From NCBI GenBank assembly GCA_017434025.1, contig JAFRGC010000013.1, forward strand, positions 1-64,000: a DNA stretch of 64,000 bases, written 5' to 3'. Position 1 is the stretch's first letter. Each line of letters opens with the position of its first letter. Below the pieces are notes generated by a model, which saw only the letters and a list, made by a program, of their open reading frames with translations, had not been told where the DNA came from and did no database searches. Both the position numbers and the translations under genes were made by a program. Below are positions 37,550 to 44,980 of this stretch, piece by piece. Source of the DNA: Mogibacterium sp. Lineage in GTDB: Bacteria > Bacillota > Clostridia > Peptostreptococcales > Anaerovoracaceae.

Positions 37550-37582
37550 AAACCCCGTATCTATGCAGGATACGGGGTTTTT
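37550..37582 (+). terminator. Terminator after ygeY
   Basis: AAACCCCGTAT pairs with ATACGGGGTTT (11 bp, loop of nine), followed by a short T run (37578-37582). It separates ygeY from xpt-pyrBI. Confidence 0.75.
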
Positions 37583-37696
37583 GAGAATTCAGATAACTAT
37601 CATAAAAAATACAATTCACAGCATGTTTTTTGTGGTATGCTCACTCTAGAAATCTATATATTTTGATTACAATCGAATTAAGAGAGGACACAAGAT

Positions 37697-38272
37697 ATGA
37701 AGAAGATGGAGGAGAAGATCCTTGCAGAAGGAAAGATCCTGCCGGGCGGAGTATTGAAAGTCGGCAGTTTTCTCAACCAACAGATCGACACAGTTTTCAT
37801 GCGTGAGATCGGCGAGGAGATCGCTGAGTTATTCAAAGATTCCGGTGCTACCAAGATCCTGACGATCGAAGCTTCCGGCATTCCGATCGCTGTTTCTGCT
37901 GGATTTGCAATGAATCTTCCTGTTGTATATGCCAAGAAGAACAAGAGTTCCAATATCTCCGGCGATTGCTACAGTACGTTAGTGCATTCATTCACACATG
38001 GTAACAAGAATAATGTTATCGTAACTAAAGAGTATATCTCTTCTGATGACAAAATTCTGATCGTCGATGACTTCCTCGCACACGGAAGTGCTCTGACAGG
38101 CCTTATCGAGATATGTGAAATGGCAGGTGCTGAAGTTGTAGGATGCTGTGCAGCAATCGAGAAGGGATTCCAGCTGGGCGGAGATCGTCTGAGAGAACAG
38201 GGATACAGAATAGAATCCCTTGCTATCGTTGATGAAATGACTGATACTGAGATCATTTTCCGTGAGCAGTAA
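37697..38272 (+). CDS. xpt: Xanthine phosphoribosyltransferase
   Basis: Makes XMP from xanthine and PRPP, the salvage route into guanine nucleotides. The 191 residues match Xpt, with the PRPP motif LIVDDFLAHGSA near residues 118-129 and KVGSFLNQQID near the N-terminus. GAGAGGA precedes the start. A weak extended -10 (TGGTATGCT, 37633-37641) may be its promoter. There is no purine riboswitch in the leader, which is unusual compared with Bacillus xpt. It is co-directional with pyrB and pyrI, 18 nt apart. Confidence 0.93.
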   Translation: MKKMEEKILAEGKILPGGVLKVGSFLNQQIDTVFMREIGEEIAELFKDSGATKILTIEASGIPIAVSAGFAMNLPVVYAKKNKSSNISGDCYSTLVHSFTHGNKNNVIVTKEYISSDDKILIVDDFLAHGSALTGLIEICEMAGAEVVGCCAAIEKGFQLGGDRLREQGYRIESLAIVDEMTDTEIIFREQ

Positions 38273-38290
38273 TAATACGGAGGGAAATAT

Positions 38291-39211
38291 ATGAGTGAAT
38301 TACGCCATCTGATCAACATCACTGATCTGTCGGTAGAGGAGATAGCTCATCTTATCGATGTTGCCGACGATATTATTGAGCATCCTGAAGCATATCAGGA
38401 TATCTGTGCTCACAAGAAACTGGCTACGCTGTTCTTCGAGCCAAGTACCAGGACCAGACTCAGCTTCACTGCTGCAATGATGGAGCTGGGCGGCAACGTT
38501 CTTGGATTTGATCAGGCAGCATCCAGCTCAACTGCCAAGGGCGAAAGCGTCTCTGACACTATCATAATGGCCAGCTGCTATGCGGATATTATCGCTATGA
38601 GACACCCTAAGGAAGGCGCTCCGTTCGTAGCAGCAAAACACTCGAGTGTTCCTGTCATCAACGCCGGAGACGGAGGCCATTTCCATCCGACACAGACTCT
38701 TACAGACCTGATGACGATACACAGGAAGAGAGGCGAACTCGGAAACCTGACGATCGGACTTTGCGGAGATCTCAAATTCGGCCGTACAGTACATTCTCTG
38801 ATCGAGGCTATGATCAGGTATGACAACGTCAGATTCATCATGATATCCCCGGAAGAACTTGATCTTCCGAGTTACAACAAGGAGACTCTCGATGCTAAGG
38901 GCATCGAATGGAAAGAAGTACGCAGCCTTGAAGAAGCGATGCCTGAACTCGATGTGCTGTATATGACAAGAGTTCAGAAAGAACGATTCTTCAACGAAGA
39001 GGACTATATCAGACTCAAGGACAGCTTTATCCTGCGCCGCAACATGCTGGAGACTGCCAAAGAAGACATGATCGTAATGCATCCGCTGCCTCGTGTCAAC
39101 GAGATCTCTTTAGACGTGGATGAGGATCCTAGAGCCGCTTATTTCTTCCAGGCTCTTATGGGTAAATATATTCGCATGGCACTCATACTGTTCATGCTCG
39201 GCATCAGATAG
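38291..39211 (+). CDS. pyrB: Aspartate carbamoyltransferase, catalytic chain
   Basis: Joins carbamoyl phosphate and aspartate, the committed step of pyrimidine synthesis. The 306 residues contain PSTRTR (51-56), HPTQT, and HPLPRVNEI near residue 260. It uses the same carbamoyl phosphate made by the catabolic enzymes of this window. GGAGGG precedes the start. The regulatory chain follows 16 nt later. Confidence 0.96.
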   Translation: MSELRHLINITDLSVEEIAHLIDVADDIIEHPEAYQDICAHKKLATLFFEPSTRTRLSFTAAMMELGGNVLGFDQAASSSTAKGESVSDTIIMASCYADIIAMRHPKEGAPFVAAKHSSVPVINAGDGGHFHPTQTLTDLMTIHRKRGELGNLTIGLCGDLKFGRTVHSLIEAMIRYDNVRFIMISPEELDLPSYNKETLDAKGIEWKEVRSLEEAMPELDVLYMTRVQKERFFNEEDYIRLKDSFILRRNMLETAKEDMIVMHPLPRVNEISLDVDEDPRAAYFFQALMGKYIRMALILFMLGIR

Positions 39212-39227
39212 TTGAAGGGAGGAATAT

Positions 39228-39653
39228 ATGAATCTTGACGGAGTAACGAACGGCATCGTTCTGGATCACATACAGGCAGGCAAAGGCTGGGACATCTATA
39301 ATCTGCTGGGACTTGAGAAAGTCGATTGCACAGTCGCGATCATACAGCGTGTCAGCAGCACCAAGTACGGCAGGAAGGATATTATCAAAGTTGACGGTGA
39401 CGTCGACATCGATCTGGACGTTCTCGGATACTTTGATACCAATATCACTGTGAACAGGATCAAGGATAGGGAACTGCTCAAGAAAGTACATCTCAAACTC
39501 CCTGAAACACTCACCGGAGTTATCCAGTGCCGTAATCCAAGATGTATCACATCTGTAGAACAGGAAATCGTGCATCAGTTTAAATTAGCTGATCCGGAAA
39601 ATAAAAAATACCGCTGCGTATACTGTGACACAGTTTATAAGGAAAAGAAGTAG
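39228..39653 (+). CDS. pyrI: Aspartate carbamoyltransferase, regulatory chain
   Basis: The allosteric, zinc-binding chain that assembles with PyrB. Its 141 residues end in a zinc domain with C101, C106, C130 and C133, the spacing 5-24-3 of E. coli PyrI. The N-terminal part is the nucleotide-binding domain. It ends the xpt-pyrB-pyrI unit, whose terminator is at 39654-39678. Confidence 0.96.
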   Translation: MNLDGVTNGIVLDHIQAGKGWDIYNLLGLEKVDCTVAIIQRVSSTKYGRKDIIKVDGDVDIDLDVLGYFDTNITVNRIKDRELLKKVHLKLPETLTGVIQCRNPRCITSVEQEIVHQFKLADPENKKYRCVYCDTVYKEKK

Positions 39654-39678
39654 GGACCTCTGGCGAGGTCCTTTTTTT
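39654..39678 (+). terminator. Terminator of xpt-pyrBI
   Basis: GGACCTC pairs with GAGGTCC around a loop of four, followed by seven T residues. It starts immediately after the pyrI stop codon. Confidence 0.85.
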
Positions 39679-39679
39679 C

Positions 39680-39798
39680 GATCTTCAACTATTCCTAAAA
39701 TCACAATTTTCGGAATAGTTATAACCACTGATTTACATACAATTGAAGATCCGGACCCTGACTGCCGGGATGCATGTTGCTGTCAGGTATCCGGATCT
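39680..39798. repeat. Overlapping inverted repeats in an ORF-free gap
   Basis: Three inverted repeats interlock: GATCTTCAA (39680-39688) with TTGAAGATC (39743-39751); AACTATTCC-T-AAAAT (39687-39701) with ATTTT-C-GGAATAGTT (39706-39720); and AGATCCGGA (39747-39755) with TCCGGATCT (39790-39798), the last with an inner CTGAC/GTCAG (39758-39762, 39782-39786). The first and third share the bases 39747-39751, so both cannot form at once. No T run follows. Function unknown. Confidence 0.65.
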
Positions 39799-39859
39799 AT
39801 CAAATAAAACACACTATTCTAGAAATACATACCGCGGAGGTATATATATAACTAGCCCA

Positions 39860-40162
39860 TCAGTACACTGGTATAAATACTACATCTCCAGGATGTATAT
39901 CATCTGCAGATATATCATTGATATCATATATCTCATGTACGATATCTCTTATATCCAGTCTCTCAGGATTATAGCTGCATGCCAGATCCCACAATGTATC
40001 ATTCTCCTGTATGGTGACCTGGGCATACTTACGTGCAGTTGCAGCCTCGGCATTGCCGGCGCCTATGATGCTGTATCCGGCGAATACTATGATCATTATT
40101 GATAAAAGTATGAAGATGAAGAACCTTACCGGATTCGTGATTCTGTAACTGTGCTTTCTCAT
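39860..40162 (-). CDS. YneA-like SOS cell-division inhibitor, LysM membrane protein
   Basis: A 100-residue protein with a single N-terminal membrane segment (about 13-33) and a C-terminal LysM domain (about 46-98, with ENDTLWDLA and the ending IHPGDVVFIPV). Size and layout equal those of B. subtilis YneA, an SOS-induced inhibitor of division. The promoter carries three LexA-type boxes (40243-40313), which strongly supports the call. The start is ATG 40162 after AGGTGG; an in-frame GTG at 40171 overlaps that site. The usual neighbour lexA is not here. Confidence 0.82.
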   Translation of the reverse strand: MRKHSYRITNPVRFFIFILLSIMIIVFAGYSIIGAGNAEAATARKYAQVTIQENDTLWDLACSYNPERLDIRDIVHEIYDINDISADDIHPGDVVFIPVY

Positions 40163-40242
40163 GTTGTCCACCTGCCTCTATATATAATCGGTATATGACC
40201 GAACCATCTGATGAAGTCTTTCTTTCAGAATAAAACATCTGA

Positions 40243-40313
40243 CGAACATCTGTTCTAAACGTATTATAAACATATGTTCGTTTTCTGTCAAGAGGAATAT
40301 GAACAAAAGTTCG
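40243..40313 (-). promoter_or_regulatory. Three LexA (SOS) boxes
   Basis: Two perfect GAAC-N4-GTTC sites lie at 40244-40255 and 40301-40312. A third with one mismatch (AAAC-ATAT-GTTC) lies at 40268-40279. They sit at the expected transcription start, upstream of the -35, and between -35 and -10 of the promoter, so LexA binding should block RNA polymerase fully. Confidence 0.85.
40263..40291 (-). promoter_or_regulatory. Consensus sigma-A promoter of the yneA-like gene
   Basis: On the minus strand a perfect TTGACA (40291-40286), a 17-bp spacer and a perfect TATAAT (40268-40263). Transcription would start near 40256, about 94 nt before the start codon. Such a strong promoter needs tight repression, which the overlapping LexA boxes supply. 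Confidence 0.88.
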
Positions 40314-40384
40314 AAAAATATAAAAACGCTTACGGAACGCATAATTACGTCCTGTAAGCGTTGGAATTTCAACAATTATCAGAT

Positions 40385-40876
40385 CTATTCCTTGGTCAGA
40401 TCAGCAAATTCCGCTCCGATGAATTCCGCCAGTACATCAGGTTCAAGGATGATCTGGACTCCCCTCTTCCCCGCTGAGAAGTATATCTTATCGAACAGAA
40501 CTGCAGTCTCATCGATATATGTAGGATACTGTTTCTTCATTCCTATAGGCGAACATCCGCCCCTGATATAGCCTGTCAGGTCGAACATTTCCTTGACGTG
40601 TATCATCTCGATCTTCTTATTTCCGGATACTGACGCAGCTTTCTTGAGATCCAGACTGGCACCTGAAGGAATGACAAATACCGACAGGAGACCTTCATCG
40701 CCTCTGGTGACGAGAGTCTTGAACACTTCATCTTCAGTGACACCGAGTTCCTCAGCAGCGTGTACGCCGGAGAGATCGGATTCATCTACATCGTATTCTG
40801 CCATTTCATATTCGATGCCGGCTGCATCCAGCTGTCTCATGGCATTGGTTTTATCGATCTTCTGTTTCTTCGCCAT
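40385..40876 (-). CDS. ybaK: Cys-tRNA(Pro)/Cys-tRNA(Cys) deacylase YbaK
   Basis: A 163-residue editing enzyme that removes wrongly attached cysteine from tRNA(Pro). It contains the YbaK motif GYIRGGCSPIGMKK near residues 112-125 and the KTLVTRGD segment. The start is placed at 40876, where GGAGGT lies five bases upstream; a longer reading to 40903 lacks a site. It overlaps the 3' end of the membrane-protein gene before it and closes the long minus-strand run. Confidence 0.92.
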   Translation of the reverse strand: MAKKQKIDKTNAMRQLDAAGIEYEMAEYDVDESDLSGVHAAEELGVTEDEVFKTLVTRGDEGLLSVFVIPSGASLDLKKAASVSGNKKIEMIHVKEMFDLTGYIRGGCSPIGMKKQYPTYIDETAVLFDKIYFSAGKRGVQIILEPDVLAEFIGAEFADLTKE

Positions 40877-41594
40877 CACGGACCTCCAGTCTCTGTGTTT
40901 CACGGGCTTCTATTCTGTCAAGCAATTCGAGGATCGATCTGCGTTTGATCAGGCAGATCACGAGTATGATCACTGTAATAACGGCGAGCACTGCTATTGC
41001 AGTATAATTTCTTTCACTGAAGAAATGACCGAGCAGAAGGCTTCCCAGCATACCCGGAGATCTTCCGATGGTCGATACCAGCAGGAATGGCCGGAAACGC
41101 ATGTCCGAAATACCTGCGGCATACGACACGAGGTCTTTGGGAACGCCCGGCAGCAGATAGATCAGCAATACGATCAGCAGGCCTTTGCCGGAATTCAGCT
41201 TGCGGCGGTAATTTTCGATCTTATCGGCGTCAAATACGATCTCCAGAAAATCCTTCCCGAGGAATTTCGCAATGTAGAAAGATATCGTTACACCGATCAA
41301 TGCACCTGTAATAGACAGCAGAAAACCGCCCAGTATCCCGAACATATAGCTCGACGCAAACTGTATCGGCTGTCCCGGCAGGATGCAGATGATGACCTGA
41401 ACGATCTGAAGACCGATGAGGATCAATGCTGATTCTGACCGGTGCAGGTTCAGGTAATCTTCAAGCCTGTATAAAACATCACTGCTGAACAACTCGCTGC
41501 CATAGCTGAAATATAGATATACAGGGATTCCAATTACGATAACAGCGAGCAGAAGTATTTTGATCACAGCGATTGAACGCTTGCTATTTTTCAT
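40851..41594 (-). CDS. TVP38/TMEM64-family membrane protein
   Basis: A 247-residue membrane protein with about six hydrophobic segments and the SNARE-associated (DedA/VTT) core: the PGQPIQFA segment, the GALIGVTISFYIAKFLG helix and the LPGVPKD segment. Family members are lipid scramblase-like or transport-related, but the substrate here is unknown. The start at ATG 41594 overlaps the end of the upstream gene by 11 nt, and its 3' end overlaps ybaK, so it belongs to that operon. Confidence 0.85.
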   Translation of the reverse strand: MKNSKRSIAVIKILLLAVIVIGIPVYLYFSYGSELFSSDVLYRLEDYLNLHRSESALILIGLQIVQVIICILPGQPIQFASSYMFGILGGFLLSITGALIGVTISFYIAKFLGKDFLEIVFDADKIENYRRKLNSGKGLLIVLLIYLLPGVPKDLVSYAAGISDMRFRPFLLVSTIGRSPGMLGSLLLGHFFSERNYTAIAVLAVITVIILVICLIKRRSILELLDRIEARETQRLEVRDGEETEDR

Positions 41595-42900
41595 TGATAA
41601 GCAGTCCCTTTTTATACAGAGTGTCAAGGCTCTTGATCACCCCGAACCTCGAGTGCTCGTAAGTCAGTCCGCCCTGGAAATAAGCGATATAAGGCTCTCT
41701 GAGCGGTGCGTCGGCACTGAGTTCGATCGATGAGCCCTGGACAAAAGCTCCTGCCGCCATCACGACCTGATCCTGATATCCCGGCATGTCCCAAGGTACC
41801 GGTGAAACGTACGAATCGACCGGAGAAGCGGACTGGATCGCCTGGCAGAACGCAACTGTACGTTCAGGATCCAGGAACTTGATCGCCTGAATGATGTCGC
41901 TCCTCTGTGACATCACATGCGGCATGACCTCAAATCCCATTCTGTCATACACTACACCTGCGAGCATAGCACCTTTCACGGCGGCATTTACGACCTTAGG
42001 AGCGAAGAAAATGCCCTGCAGGACATGTCTGTTCTGGCCATAAGTAAGACCGCATTCTGCACCGATTCCGGGGCATGTAAGCCTATAGGATATCTGCTCT
42101 ATCAGATCTTCCCTTCCAACAATATAACCTCCGGAAAGCGCTATACCGCCTCCAGGATTCTTGATCAGGGATCCTGCCATGACATCAACACCGAAATCTG
42201 TAGGCTCATATATATCGACAAACTCGCCGTAACAGTTGTCGAGCATCACTATGATAGATGGATCGATCTCATGGACCATTTCAGTTACCTTGCGGATACT
42301 GTCGACAGAGATCGCGGGTCTCCAGTCATAGCCCGTTGAGCGCTGCATTGCCACAACACGGGTCTTATCAGTGATTGCAGCGCGGATCGCGTCCAGATCG
42401 ACGTCCAGGTCGTCATTCAGAGGTACTTCGCTGTAAAGTATACCATAATCAATTATCGTTCCAGTGAATTTCCCAGGTTCTCTTCCCTGCAGTCCGATGA
42501 CTGTACGGAGAGTATCGTAAGGTGTTCCGGTCGCTTCGAGCAATTCATCACCAGGTTTGAGAAGCCCCAGCAATGTCGTGGCGATCGCGTGTGTACCGTT
42601 CACGATATTCGGCCTGACAAGAGCCGCTTCCGTATTGAAAATGGAAGAATATACCCTCTCTACGGCATCTCTGCCCGGATCATCATATCCGTAACCGGTG
42701 CTCCAGTCAAAGTGAGTTGCGTTTATGTGGTTATCCTGGAAAGCACGCAGGACTTTCATCTGATTGACAGCGCAGATATCATCGAGTTCCGCGAATCTGT
42801 CTGCCAATTGCTCCTCTGCTTCCCTTACGATATCAAGGACTTTGGGTGAAATGTCAAAGTCCCTGATCAGATAGTCTTCATATTGTGTATGTGCTGACAC
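41584..42900 (-). CDS. Methionine gamma-lyase family PLP protein (YnbB type)
   Basis: A 438-residue PLP enzyme of the family once called aluminium resistance protein, related to cystathionine and methionine gamma-lyases. The PLP lysine is K247 in GSLIKNPGG, and GTHAIATTL (102-110) binds the phosphate. The start is GTG at 42900 and overlaps the recombinase stop by one base (TAGTG), a sign of translational coupling. It probably acts on a sulfur amino acid; the true substrate is not known. Confidence 0.88.
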   Translation of the reverse strand: MSAHTQYEDYLIRDFDISPKVLDIVREAEEQLADRFAELDDICAVNQMKVLRAFQDNHINATHFDWSTGYGYDDPGRDAVERVYSSIFNTEAALVRPNIVNGTHAIATTLLGLLKPGDELLEATGTPYDTLRTVIGLQGREPGKFTGTIIDYGILYSEVPLNDDLDVDLDAIRAAITDKTRVVAMQRSTGYDWRPAISVDSIRKVTEMVHEIDPSIIVMLDNCYGEFVDIYEPTDFGVDVMAGSLIKNPGGGIALSGGYIVGREDLIEQISYRLTCPGIGAECGLTYGQNRHVLQGIFFAPKVVNAAVKGAMLAGVVYDRMGFEVMPHVMSQRSDIIQAIKFLDPERTVAFCQAIQSASPVDSYVSPVPWDMPGYQDQVVMAAGAFVQGSSIELSADAPLREPYIAYFQGGLTYEHSRFGVIKSLDTLYKKGLLINEK

Positions 42901-44045
42901 TATTTATCGTCCTTTCTCTCGAGTTCCCATTCCATGTCATTGACCAGGTCGCGCTTGACATTCATCTTGTGCTGCGCGTACAGCTGAGTCGTCGTGACCT
43001 GTTCGTGATCGAGCAGAGCCTGTACGTCATAGATCGAATTGCCCCGCCCTATCAGCGATGTCGCAGCAGTAGCTCTGAGCTTGTGCGGGCTGTATCCCGA
43101 ATGCCGTGAAGTATCAAGTGCGATGGCTGTATATTTCTTTACCAGCTCCCGTATGGCTCTCTCTGTGATACGTGTACCGCGGAGTGACAGGAAGAGTGCG
43201 TCTTCAGCGGCCGTATTTTGCGCTGTGACGGTTTTTCTCTCCGTTGTCAGGTAATCAGTCAAAACCATCACAACGGAGCGGTTGAGCGGCATTATCGACT
43301 CCTTGCCGCGCTTCCTGTAAATCTTGAATTCGCCCCTTGAGAAGTTGAACGAGGATACGTTCAGCTGCTGGAGCTCACTGAGACGCAGACCATACGTGAC
43401 GAACAGCATCAGTATCGCCTTGTCACGGAGTTTGGTCTTCTCCCAGTATTTTCTCTCGTGATCCGTGAGCCCTGTCCCGTTGGTGACTGCATCAAGCATC
43501 ACCATGACTTCATCGTCCTGCAGAGCTTTGATCTCCCTCTCCCCCGGTTTCGCGACCTTGATCGGGTCAAATCCGTCAGTGATATTCTTCTCGATCAGGC
43601 CGTCACGGTACAGCTGTTTGAACAGAACTGATACCGAGGATTTCTTGCGGGCAAGAGACCGGTTGCCATTCTCATACACTGTCACAGTCTCCCCGTCATC
43701 GACAGTATAATTCCTGCAGTAATCGATGAAGAGATTGACATCAGCAGCAACTATATTATTGAGCTCTTCAGACTTGATGTCTTTGGGCACCTTTGCCTTC
43801 GTCAGATCGGTCTCTTCGATCAGATAGTTGAAGAAAAACCTGACATCATGAAGATAGGCCAGCCTGGTCATCGGGAGGACATTTCCCTTGAGATAAGCAA
43901 AATACGATCTCAGGAAAGAAGGCAGTTCAGACTGTATCCCTTCACAGGCCTTCTGGATGTCGTGCTCCTTCCTGACGATGTTATCAGGCTTGTCGCTCTT
44001 ATTGTGGATTCGGTATTCGGTTTTCGTGGTGGTCTTTCTTGCCAT
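42900..44045 (-). CDS. Tyrosine recombinase, Xer-like
   Basis: A 381-residue site-specific recombinase. An N-terminal SAM-like core-binding domain (about 40-165) precedes the catalytic domain with all six key residues: R221, K248, H321, R324, H347 and the nucleophile Y356. The length and lone position resemble single-Xer proteins of Firmicutes. It is embedded between miaA and the methionine gamma-lyase gene with tight spacing, has no att-like repeats or phage genes near, and so is more likely a chromosomal Xer enzyme than a mobile-element integrase. Confidence 0.88.
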   Translation of the reverse strand: MARKTTTKTEYRIHNKSDKPDNIVRKEHDIQKACEGIQSELPSFLRSYFAYLKGNVLPMTRLAYLHDVRFFFNYLIEETDLTKAKVPKDIKSEELNNIVAADVNLFIDYCRNYTVDDGETVTVYENGNRSLARKKSSVSVLFKQLYRDGLIEKNITDGFDPIKVAKPGEREIKALQDDEVMVMLDAVTNGTGLTDHERKYWEKTKLRDKAILMLFVTYGLRLSELQQLNVSSFNFSRGEFKIYRKRGKESIMPLNRSVVMVLTDYLTTERKTVTAQNTAAEDALFLSLRGTRITERAIRELVKKYTAIALDTSRHSGYSPHKLRATAATSLIGRGNSIYDVQALLDHEQVTTTQLYAQHKMNVKRDLVNDMEWELERKDDK

Positions 44046-44056
44046 GATCTGTGCGA

Positions 44057-44971
44057 TTACTGAGCAAGTATACGGTCTACAACTGCACCGACAGACTCGC
44101 CTTTGCTGATCTCTATCCAGTTGACAAAATCATATCTTCTGAGCCAGGTGAGCTGTCTCTTAGCGTAATGTCTGGTGTTCTTCTTGATATCGTCAACAGC
44201 GTCATACAGATCGTATTCGCCTTTCAGATACCCTACGATCTCCTTATATCCGATAGCCTTCATGGAAGGATTCTCAAGAGTATATCCGCGTTTCAGCAGA
44301 CCCTTGACTTCATCGATCAGGCCATCATCGAGCAGCTTGTGTACACGCCTGTTGATACGGTCATACAGCCACCCTCTCTCCATGTTGAGAGCGAAGAATT
44401 TAAAGTCGTAATCAGGGTTGAGCGGACATTCGGATAAGTCCTTGATGCCGTTGCCAAGCTCATAAGCTTCGATCGCCCTGATGATCTTGCGTGCATTGTT
44501 AGGATGTATTCTGGAAGCAGACTCCGGATCAAGCGCGTTGAGGTACTGGTGCATGTATTCGCTGCCGTTCTCCTCCGCCATTCTCTCCAGTTCAAGACGT
44601 CTCTCAGAGTCACCTCTGCTCCCCGCAAAACTCATATCGTACAGAATGGAGTTAAGGTACAGTCCTGTTCCTCCGCATACGATAGGGGTCTTGCCGCGTG
44701 CGAGTACATCGTCGATCACAGCAAGCGCAAGCTTCTGATACGTCGCGACCGTCATGTTGTAGTCCGGCTCGACGATCGAATACAGATGATGTCTTACTAC
44801 GGACATCTCGTGTTCGTCCGGCTTGGCGCTGCCTACATCCATATATTTGTAAAGCTGGACCGAATCACAGTTAATGATCTCTCCCCTCACTCGCTTGGCG
44901 AGGTAGAACGCTACCAGGCTCTTGCCGACAGCGGTCGGTCCCGAAATTATATATACAGTTCCTTTGCTCAT
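44057..44971 (-). CDS. miaA: tRNA dimethylallyltransferase
   Basis: Adds a dimethylallyl group to A37 of tRNAs that read UNN codons. The 304 residues contain the P-loop GPTAVGKS (11-18), DSVQLYKYMDVGSAKP (35-50) and the tRNA-contact segment near 95-105. It follows mutL by 9 nt, the usual mutS-mutL-miaA order in Clostridia. Its isoprenoid substrate can be supplied by the dxs pathway of the same region. Confidence 0.96.
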   Translation of the reverse strand: MSKGTVYIISGPTAVGKSLVAFYLAKRVRGEIINCDSVQLYKYMDVGSAKPDEHEMSVVRHHLYSIVEPDYNMTVATYQKLALAVIDDVLARGKTPIVCGGTGLYLNSILYDMSFAGSRGDSERRLELERMAEENGSEYMHQYLNALDPESASRIHPNNARKIIRAIEAYELGNGIKDLSECPLNPDYDFKFFALNMERGWLYDRINRRVHKLLDDGLIDEVKGLLKRGYTLENPSMKAIGYKEIVGYLKGEYDLYDAVDDIKKNTRHYAKRQLTWLRRYDFVNWIEISKGESVGAVVDRILAQ

Positions 44972-44980
44972 ACAGGCTCC

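Noticed and set aside
37583-37696. A purine riboswitch before xpt
   Set aside because: The leader is too short and A/T-rich and has none of the conserved core bases.
40178-40375. A 65-residue minus-strand reading frame
   Set aside because: It covers the promoter and LexA boxes of the yneA-like gene and has no ribosome site or family match.
42900-44045. A mobile element around the tyrosine recombinase
   Set aside because: Neighbours are tightly packed housekeeping genes, with no flanking repeats, tRNA gene or phage genes.
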